A stretch of DNA of 7,442 nucleotides from Bacillota bacterium (GTDB lineage: Bacteria; Bacillota; Syntrophomonadia; Syntrophomonadales; Syntrophomonadaceae), in the NCBI GenBank assembly GCA_017861475.1, contig JAGFXV010000065.1:1-7442 (forward strand). Reading direction: 5' to 3'. The position numbers and the translations under genes were made by a program. This document shows positions 1 to 4,314 of this stretch, piece by piece; positions within the stretch are counted from its first letter, which is position 1, and every line of letters starts with the position of its first letter. The notes under the pieces were generated by a model that made no database searches, was not told the DNA's origin, and was given only the letters and a program-made list of their open reading frames with translations.

Positions 1-1390
1 GCTGATCGATCTCCTGCTCAAATCGATTTTCCATCCCCGCAGACATATATGATCGGGTGACGGCGGAATATTGGTAATGCTTCTGATAATATTGTTTGTC
101 AGCGGCTATTTTTTTGAGTTGCCTGACCAGAACATCAATTTCGTCTCTGGTATTGTAGGCAGCCAGACTTATGCGCACCATACCCGGCAGTTTATCGGCC
201 TCCTTCTGCTGATAGACGGATAATAATTTAATATTTTCTTTTTCTCCCATCAGCTTTCTGATATAGGGTTGGGCACAAAAGCATCCGGTACGCACGGCGA
301 TCCCGGCCTCACCGCAGAGGATCGCGCCTAACTGGGCATGATTAAATCCGGGTAAATTGAAACTGATCACCCCTACCCTGGGGCCGGAACCATAAACGAT
401 CAATCCCGGTACCGTTTTCATCTGCTGCAGCGCATAGGCACATAAATCATTTTCATATTCGCTCAGTTTATCCATCCCTATTTTCTCCAGATACTGCAAC
501 GTTCTGGCCAGCGCAAAGGCTCCCACCACATTCGGCGAACCGGCCTCCTCCCGTTCAGGCAGATCAGTCCAGAAAGCTTTATCGCCGGTCACCATATCCA
601 CCGTTCCACCGCCAACATGATCAGGGTCGCCGTTCAGGAAAAAATCTCTCGGTCCGATCAGCACACCGGTTCCAAACGGCGCATAGATCTTGTGTCCGGA
701 AAAGGCGATAAAATCAATGTGTTGCGGATGGCCGTTGTCTTTTATATCAACCTGATGGTGGGGAATCAATTGGGCACCGTCAACCATGATCATAGCCTTG
801 TGTTCATGCGCCAGTTCAGCCAGACGGTATATATCGTTGATATGACCGGTAACATTGGATGCGCCGGTCACAGCCAGTAATTTTATGCGGGGATAATTAT
901 GTTTCAGCTTTTTTTCGACGTCAGCCACATCCAACAAGCCCTGTTCATCCACCCCGGCATATTTAACCAAAGCCTGGCTGCGCCAGGGCAGATCATTGGA
1001 ATGATGTTCCATGCTGGTAGCCAGCACCATATCCCCTTTGGCAAAATCAAACCGGTAGGATAATTTATTGATCGCCTCCGTGGTATTTTTCAAAAAAATA
1101 ACCGTATTTTTATCCGGATCAGCATGGAGAAATTGACCCGTTATCGTATGAGCCTCGTCATATAACCGTGAGGCCAGCATTGATTTATAACCCATCCCCC
1201 GGTGAACTCCTGAATACCAGTTCAGAAAATTTTCCACATCTTTGATGACCGGCTGCAGCGCAGGTGTACTGGCCGCATTGTCAAAATTTATATATGTCCC
1301 CTTTTGCGCCATGCCCAAAGGTATCTTCTGCCCTGTTCCTTGCACATTCCTGCGGAACTCCGACCAGCCGCGGCTATCCAAAAAACCCAT
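1..1390 (-). CDS. Class V aminotransferase-fold PLP enzyme, cysteine desulfurase-like (SufS/group II type), 3' end outside window
   Basis: PLP-dependent enzyme of the NifS/SufS superfamily; the likely reaction is removal of sulfur from cysteine to give alanine and an enzyme-bound persulfide. The reading frame is open for 463 codons from ATG at 1390 and leaves the window without a stop. Visible landmarks are the N-terminal NFDNAAST (35-42), MEHHSN with the PLP-stacking His (127-132), VDGAQ with the pyridine-binding Asp204, and SGHK with the Schiff-base Lys234. The active-site loop is RTGCFCAQP, in which Cys372 aligns with the catalytic Cys of the SufS RxGxxCAQP motif and Cys370 is an extra Cys. 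The chain passes the usual ~406 residues of SufS, so it carries a C-terminal extension after about residue 430. An AAGGATGG at 1401-1408 is a fair but distant ribosome binding site; the later Met27 has none. It follows a DsrE-like gene on the same strand, which supports a sulfur-related role. The substrate is inferred; a selenocysteine lyase or other class V enzyme is possible. Confidence 0.85.
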   Translation of the reverse strand, partial: MGFLDSRGWSEFRRNVQGTGQKIPLGMAQKGTYINFDNAASTPALQPVIKDVENFLNWYSGVHRGMGYKSMLASRLYDEAHTITGQFLHADPDKNTVIFLKNTTEAINKLSYRFDFAKGDMVLATSMEHHSNDLPWRSQALVKYAGVDEQGLLDVADVEKKLKHNYPRIKLLAVTGASNVTGHINDIYRLAELAHEHKAMIMVDGAQLIPHHQVDIKDNGHPQHIDFIAFSGHKIYAPFGTGVLIGPRDFFLNGDPDHVGGGTVDMVTGDKAFWTDLPEREEAGSPNVVGAFALARTLQYLEKIGMDKLSEYENDLCAYALQQMKTVPGLIVYGSGPRVGVISFNLPGFNHAQLGAILCGEAGIAVRTGCFCAQPYIRKLMGEKENIKLLSVYQQKEADKLPGMVRISLAAYNTRDEIDVLVRQLKKIAADKQYYQKHYQYSAVTRSYMSAGMENRFEQEIDQ

Positions 1391-1463
1391 TAAAAGTTTA
1401 CCATCCTTATGTGTACGCTTTATTTATATTATGAATATGCGGCTGTTTTGCTACAAAAAAGCC

Positions 1464-1585
1464 CAGAGCGAGCAAAAAGACGAATAGCTGCGTTACGCAA
1501 AAATCCCCGTTCAATCAGCGTACCTAAGTACGCTTCAATCACGGGATTTTTGCAAGCCTTGCTCTTCGCCTTTTTGCTCGCTCTG
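1464..1585. repeat. Long imperfect inverted repeat (hairpin, about 60-bp arms); possible minus-strand terminator or dispersed palindromic element
   Basis: The left arm (1464-1523) and right arm (1528-1585) are complementary around a CTAA loop (1524-1527). The outermost 16 bases (CAGAGCGAGCAAAAAG), an internal GCAAAAATCCC block and the inner AGCGTAC/GTACGCT stem pair perfectly; the rest pairs with scattered mismatches. Inside, TTCAATCA occurs in the same orientation on both sides (1510-1517 and 1534-1541), so that block cannot pair and would form an internal loop. Read on the minus strand, the hairpin is followed by GGGC and six T's (1460-1455), so it can act as an intrinsic terminator for the DsrE-like gene that ends at 1606. 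Its size far exceeds a normal terminator, which suggests a REP/MITE-like repeat; its copy number cannot be known from this window. Confidence 0.8.
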
Positions 1586-1605
1586 TTGACTTTGGACTTT
1601 TTAAT

Positions 1606-2085
1606 TTAGATAAACAGCTGCATGTCAGCTTGCATGGCGTCCTTTAAATAGTCGTACACTTCGATTACTTCAACATTTTCAATCAACTCTTCACTTGCAA
1701 ATCCCATGATTTCCATCGACAGCTTGCAGGCACAAAATCTTACGCCATTTTTACGCGCTCCGTTCAGAAATTCGCCCAAGTGGGGTGCCTTATTGTCATC
1801 CATCATTTTTAACAGCATGTTCTTGCCCAAACCGCTGAAGTTCATTTTAGATAAAGTCAATTGTTCAGGGCCGCGCGGAGTCATGGCCGAAAACATTTTT
1901 TCATAAAGGCTCTTGTCTTCCGGACCCATTTTTTCAGGATCCCGCAGAAGCATCAAACCCCAGAAGGAAAAAAACATGGTGACTTTTACCCCTAAATCAC
2001 ATGCCCCGTTGGCAATAATCAGCGCTGCCAGTGCTTTATCATAGTCACCGCTGAACAAAAGCAGATTAATTTGTTTTTCTTCCAT
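1606..2085 (-). CDS. DsrE/DsrF/DrsH-like family protein (DsrE_2 type), putative sulfur-transfer protein
   Basis: A 159-residue soluble protein resembling the DsrE_2 family (small sulfur-carrier/peroxiredoxin-like proteins related to the DsrE and TusD folds). The N-terminus has the typical beta strand INLLLFSGDYDKALAALIIA followed by a helix and a second strand VKVTMFFSFWGL (33-44). The C-terminal half has FCACKLSMEIMG, with Cys118 and Cys120; Cys120 sits where the family keeps the cysteine thought to carry persulfide. Length is normal for the family. A strong AAGGAGG (2098-2104) lies 12 bases before the ATG. The gene lies 74 bp after comEA and 215 bp before the desulfurase-like gene, all on one strand, with the long hairpin between it and the latter. 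Sulfur relay from the desulfurase to this protein is an inference from adjacency and the cysteine pattern. Confidence 0.85.
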   Translation of the reverse strand: MEEKQINLLLFSGDYDKALAALIIANGACDLGVKVTMFFSFWGLMLLRDPEKMGPEDKSLYEKMFSAMTPRGPEQLTLSKMNFSGLGKNMLLKMMDDNKAPHLGEFLNGARKNGVRFCACKLSMEIMGFASEELIENVEVIEVYDYLKDAMQADMQLFI

Positions 2086-2111
2086 TATAAAATGAAACCT
2101 CCTTAGCCGTT

Positions 2112-2137
2112 ACTGCATTTATTATCTGCAATGCAGT
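2112..2137. repeat. Short inverted repeat between comEA and the DsrE-like gene
   Basis: ACTGCATT (2112-2119) and AATGCAGT (2130-2137) are perfect 8-bp inverted repeats around a 10-base loop. They lie 23 bp beyond the comEA stop and just upstream of the DsrE-like ribosome binding site. There is no following T-run on the minus strand, so it is not a convincing intrinsic terminator. It could be an operator or an mRNA stem between two co-transcribed genes. Confidence 0.4.
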
Positions 2138-2159
2138 CCGTAATTATTAAGGAGATTTC

Positions 2160-2795
2160 CTATCTGACCGAAATCAAATCTTTGAGATCCGCATATTTTT
2201 TATCGCCAATGCCGCTGACGTTTTGTATATCTTCAATTTTTGCATAACTGCCATTGCTCTCGCGATAATCAACGATCCGCTGGGCAATGGCAGGACCGAC
2301 GCCGGGCAGGCGTTCATCGAGTTCCTGAACCGTGGCGGTATTTATATTCACCAAGCCACCGGTGGCCGAAGGCTGACTGGAAGCCGGCATAACGGAAACG
2401 GTGTCTGCAGCCGGCGTATTATTATTGCCTATAGCCTGCTCGACGATCTCCGCTTCCGAGAGCAATTCCACCGTCTCCCCATCCTGGAGCGGGCGGGCCG
2501 GTTGGGCATAGTCGAGCGCTGCTCCGGGAAGTATCCCGGCCAGTTTTAAAGCATCATAGACCCGGGCTCCCGCAGCAAGTTTATAAAGTCCTGGTTTTTC
2601 GACCTCACCACAAACATAGACCTGAATTTCATCCCCGGCAACCGTTGCTTTTTTCTCAGTATCCGCCTCCGTAACAAGTGACTCCTTGGTCATATCCGTT
2701 TGTTTCATCTCACCATACTTGGCCCCGGCTGAAAAAACGATCACTGCAACCAAAAGCAAAGCTGCCAGCAGATAGCGACGATCTATATTAAACAT
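2160..2795 (-). CDS. comEA: ComEA-family DNA-binding competence protein (SLBB + helix-hairpin-helix)
   Basis: Membrane-anchored double-stranded DNA receptor of the natural-transformation machinery; it binds DNA outside the membrane and hands it to the ComEC channel. The 211-residue product has one N-terminal membrane segment (about 9-24), then an SLBB domain (about 57-113, IQVYVCGEVEKPGLYKL...). A low-complexity Ala/Ser/Thr-rich linker (114-147) leads to a C-terminal tandem HhH domain (148-211) with NINTATVQEL, LPGVGPAIAQRI and VSGIGDKKYADL. This is the classic Gram-positive ComEA layout and length. The start is ATG at 2795, because AGGAGG (2804-2809) lies 8 bases upstream; an in-frame GTG at 2804 overlaps that site and is not a plausible start. 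comEC is not in the window; the next gene downstream is the DsrE-like one. Whether the host is transformable cannot be judged here. Confidence 0.95.
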   Translation of the reverse strand: MFNIDRRYLLAALLLVAVIVFSAGAKYGEMKQTDMTKESLVTEADTEKKATVAGDEIQVYVCGEVEKPGLYKLAAGARVYDALKLAGILPGAALDYAQPARPLQDGETVELLSEAEIVEQAIGNNNTPAADTVSVMPASSQPSATGGLVNINTATVQELDERLPGVGPAIAQRIVDYRESNGSYAKIEDIQNVSGIGDKKYADLKDLISVR

Positions 2796-2803
2796 TATCG
2801 CCA

Positions 2804-2809
2804 CCTCCT
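2804..2809 (-). promoter_or_regulatory. Ribosome binding site that fixes the comEA start
   Basis: AGGAGG on the minus strand, 8 bases upstream of ATG 2795. The longer in-frame reading begins at GTG 2804, whose first base is the last base of this site, so the ATG is the real start. Confidence 0.85.
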
Positions 2810-2826
2810 GCTTCCTTTTTCTTTAC

Positions 2827-2856
2827 ATAATATCCATTTCCTTCTTTTTGCGCCAG
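2827..2856 (-). promoter_or_regulatory. Possible comEA promoter
   Basis: On the minus strand TATTAT (2827-2832) resembles a -10 box. A weak CTGGCG (2851-2856) lies 18 bases upstream as a -35 candidate. The -10 is good and the -35 is poor, so this is tentative. Confidence 0.25.
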
Positions 2857-2880
2857 ATAAATAATAATATTTGCTATTTT

Positions 2881-2903
2881 CGCCAATGCACCGGCATTTG
2901 GCG
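2881..2903. repeat. Palindrome overlapping the -35 of the YitT-family promoter, possible operator
   Basis: CGCCAATGC (2881-2889) and GCATTTGGCG (2894-2903) form an inverted repeat with one bulged base and a 4-base loop. The right arm contains the proposed -35 hexamer TTGGCG (2898-2903), so a protein bound here would block that promoter. No T-run follows on either strand, which argues against a terminator. The regulator, if any, is unknown. Confidence 0.45.
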
Positions 2904-2926
2904 GGGATAGACTGTTCTGCTATACT
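2898..2926 (+). promoter_or_regulatory. Sigma-70/SigA-type promoter for the YitT-family gene
   Basis: TTGGCG (2898-2903), 17-base spacer, TATACT (2921-2926). The -10 is preceded by TGC, giving an extended -10. It lies about 80 bp before the coding start, leaving a short 5' UTR. Confidence 0.6.
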
Positions 2927-3007
2927 AAAAACAAATAGAAACCAGCGTCTTCATGGAAACATAATTATAAAAATTAAGCTGTATATTTTAACCTGAAGGA
3001 GGTATTT

Positions 3008-3907
3008 ATGATTAAACGAAAACTAATTTTCAGATTCATCATGCGGATTTTTTTCCTGACACTGGGAGCATTGATTGCCGCCACCGGTCTGGAGTTGTTT
3101 CTTATCCCCAATAAACTCATCGATGGCGGCATCATTGGTATATCGATTTTGTCCAGTTATGTAAGCGGTTTGCCCCTGGCGTACTTCATGATCGGTTTGA
3201 ACCTTCCATTTTTGATTCTGGGCTATTCCCATATCGGCAAAACGTTCACCTTTTCCACCCTTTATTCCGTATGTGCGCTTTCCTTCTTCACGACTCTTCT
3301 GACCCCCGTTCCGGCCTTCACCAAAGATCTGCTGCTGGTGGCAGTGTTCGGTGGTGTGGTTTTAGGAGTTGGCGTGGGCCTTATTCTGCGAGTGGGAGGG
3401 TCGTTGGACGGGACGGAGATCATTGCCCTTATTATCAGTCCCAAACTGTCTGTCTCGATCGGCGAAGTAATAATGGTCTTCAATATTTTCATCCTGGGCA
3501 GTGCCGGATTTATTTTTGGCTGGGAAAATGCCATGTATTCGATCATCGCCTATTTTATCGCCTACAAAACCATAGATCTGGTCATGGGTGGTTTGGAAGA
3601 ATCCAAATCTGTGATCATTATTTCTGATCAATCGGTTGAAATATCCAATGCCATCCTAAGCCGTCTGGGTCGCGGGGTAACTCATTTTTATGCCAAAGGC
3701 GGTTACACCGAAGAAGAAAAAGAAGTGCTCTTCTGTGTTGTATCCCGGCTGGAACTGGCCAAATTGAAAACCATCGTATTTGACTTTGACCCGCAGGCCT
3801 TCATGACCGTTGAAATCCTGCAGGATGTCCACGGTGGCAGATTCGATAAAAAAGCCATCCATGATCATATAATGCCGCATGCCAAGGCGAAGAATCAGCT
3901 CGATTAA
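3008..3907 (+). CDS. YitT family membrane protein (DUF161-type membrane region + DUF2179)
   Basis: Integral membrane protein of 299 residues. The N-terminal two thirds hold about five or six hydrophobic segments (roughly 13-33, 42-73, 80-100, 108-128, 152-172, 174-193). These include the family-typical IPNKLIDGGIIGIS (33-46) and the Gly-rich GGVVLGVGVGLILRVGGSLDGTEI (115-138). The C-terminal cytoplasmic part (about 199-282) is a DUF2179 domain with LGRGVTHFYAKGGYT (220-234) and ILQDVHGGRF (270-279). Length and layout match YitT-family proteins, which are widespread in Firmicutes in several copies; transport function is suspected but no substrate is established. AAGGAGG (2996-3002) lies 5 bases before the ATG. 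It is transcribed divergently from comEA and ends just before the leuS promoter, so it is probably a single-gene unit. There is no convincing intrinsic terminator after it, only a 6-bp inverted repeat (3901-3918) without a T-run. Confidence 0.92.
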   Translation: MIKRKLIFRFIMRIFFLTLGALIAATGLELFLIPNKLIDGGIIGISILSSYVSGLPLAYFMIGLNLPFLILGYSHIGKTFTFSTLYSVCALSFFTTLLTPVPAFTKDLLLVAVFGGVVLGVGVGLILRVGGSLDGTEIIALIISPKLSVSIGEVIMVFNIFILGSAGFIFGWENAMYSIIAYFIAYKTIDLVMGGLEESKSVIIISDQSVEISNAILSRLGRGVTHFYAKGGYTEEEKEVLFCVVSRLELAKLKTIVFDFDPQAFMTVEILQDVHGGRFDKKAIHDHIMPHAKAKNQLD

Positions 3908-3919
3908 TTGTTTAATCGG

Positions 3920-3948
3920 TTGACTTTGCCCGAAATCTATTTTATAAT
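3920..3948 (+). promoter_or_regulatory. Near-consensus promoter of the leuS leader / tRNA-Ala transcript
   Basis: TTGACT (3920-3925), exactly 17 bases, then TATAAT (3943-3948). Transcription would begin near 3955, about 25 bases before Stem I of the T-box and 170 bases before the tRNA. This one promoter must serve the leader, the tRNA and leuS; no second promoter is evident between it and the tRNA. Confidence 0.85.
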
Positions 3949-4124
3949 TGCAAATGTCAATTGAACATTGAATCGATGATCCGGAGTAGTAGGCAGGTAC
4001 ACGCAGAGAGTTGCCGTTTGGTGGAAGGCAGCATTTCCTGACGAACTCGCCGGGGAGAATTGCAGGTGAAACTTATTAGCCTGCGACGGGACATCCGTTA
4101 AAGGTTCAAGTGGACAATTTTTGT

Positions 4125-4200
4125 GGGGCTATGGCGAAGTTGGGATCGCGCCTGAATGGCATTCAGGAGGCCGTGGGTTCGAGTCCCACTAGCTCCACCA
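4125..4200 (+). tRNA. tRNA-Ala (anticodon GGC) nested inside the leuS T-box leader
   Basis: A complete 76-nt cloverleaf with encoded CCA. The acceptor stem is GGGGCTA/TAGCTCC, with G3-U70 (the alanine identity pair) and discriminator A73. The D stem is GCGA/TCGC with loop AGTTGGGA, the anticodon stem is CCTGA/TCAGG with loop ATGGCAT (anticodon GGC, 4158-4160), the variable loop has 5 nt, and the T arm is GTGGG-TTCGAGT-CCCAC. Conserved T8, A14, G18, G19, A21, T33, T54, T55, C56 and A58 are present, and every stem is fully paired. It should decode GCC and GCU. The D stem differs from the usual bacterial tRNA-Ala GCTC/GAGC by paired changes that preserve helix formation. It is intact enough to be a working tRNA. 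It lies in the sense orientation within the leuS leader, 19 bp before the T-box motif, without its own terminator. Confidence 0.95.
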
Positions 4201-4242
4201 TATTTAAATTTTGTCAATCAGGGTGGTACCACGGGAAATCAG

Positions 4243-4273
4243 CTCTCGTCCCTTTCGGGGAGGAGAGTTTTTT
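4243..4273 (+). terminator. T-box attenuator (intrinsic terminator) upstream of leuS
   Basis: CTCTC (4243-4247) pairs with GAGAG (4263-4267), and TCCC (4249-4252) with GGGA in 4258-4261, with a G-G mismatch between the two helices. The hairpin is followed by six T's (4268-4273). The 5' arm overlaps the antiterminator partner CTCGTCCCT, so the two folds exclude each other as in standard T-boxes. A terminated transcript would be about 320 nt and would still contain the tRNA-Ala. Confidence 0.9.
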
Positions 4274-4302
4274 GTATATACAATTTTATTGCTCAGAGCG
4301 GC

Positions 4303-4309
4303 AAGGAGG
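4303..4309 (+). promoter_or_regulatory. Ribosome binding site that decides the leuS start
   Basis: AAGGAGG lies 5 bases before ATG 4315 and only 2 bases before the adjacent in-frame ATG 4312. This favours 4315 and rules out longer in-frame starts upstream. Confidence 0.85.
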
Positions 4310-4314
4310 ATATG

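Larger units (their letters stand above)
3981..4273 (+). promoter_or_regulatory. Leucine-specific T-box riboswitch leader of leuS, interrupted by a tRNA gene
   Basis: A T-box senses uncharged tRNA and lets transcription continue into the gene. The basal helix is CCGG (3981-3984) with CCGG (4050-4053). The S-turn AGTA (3985-3988) faces GAA (4043-4045), followed by the specifier CTC (4046-4048, a Leu codon). The apical part has AGAGAG, a TGCC/GGCA stem (4012-4015 and 4027-4030) and the GGTGG-type distal loop. A GCAGG/CCTGC stem and a Stem II-like ACGG...CCGTTA follow (to 4100). The T-box AGGGTGGTACCACGGG is at 4220-4235. Its antiterminator pairs AGGG with CCCT (4250-4253) and ACGGG with CTCGT (4245-4249), leaving the bulge TGGT to bind a tRNA ACCA end. 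The specifier agrees with the downstream gene. Unusually, a complete tRNA-Ala occupies 4125-4200, flanked by GACAA (4113-4117) and TTGTC (4211-4215), which can pair and would make the tRNA the cap of Stem III. Confidence 0.92.

Noticed and set aside
617..880. Plus-strand 87-codon frame
   Set aside because: Antisense to the desulfurase-like gene, whose conserved motifs are read from the other strand.
1242..1609. Two plus-strand frames of 81 and 66 codons
   Set aside because: They run across the start of the desulfurase-like gene and the inverted repeat; no coding features.
2796..2804. GTG start adding three residues to ComEA
   Set aside because: The GTG overlaps the AGGAGG ribosome binding site; ATG 2795 has ideal spacing.
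3023..3880. Several frames overlapping the YitT-family gene on both strands
   Set aside because: Out-of-frame or antisense shadows; the 299-residue frame has the family motifs, the membrane segments and the ribosome binding site.
3901..3918. CGATTA/TAATCG inverted repeat at the YitT-family stop as a terminator
   Set aside because: Only six AT-rich base pairs and no T-run; it lies just upstream of the leuS promoter and is too weak to call.
4156..4314. N-terminal extension of LeuS from ATG 4156
   Set aside because: It would be read from the tRNA anticodon arm, the T-box antiterminator and the terminator; a proper ribosome binding site sits at 4303-4309 and the LeuS family starts at the later ATG.
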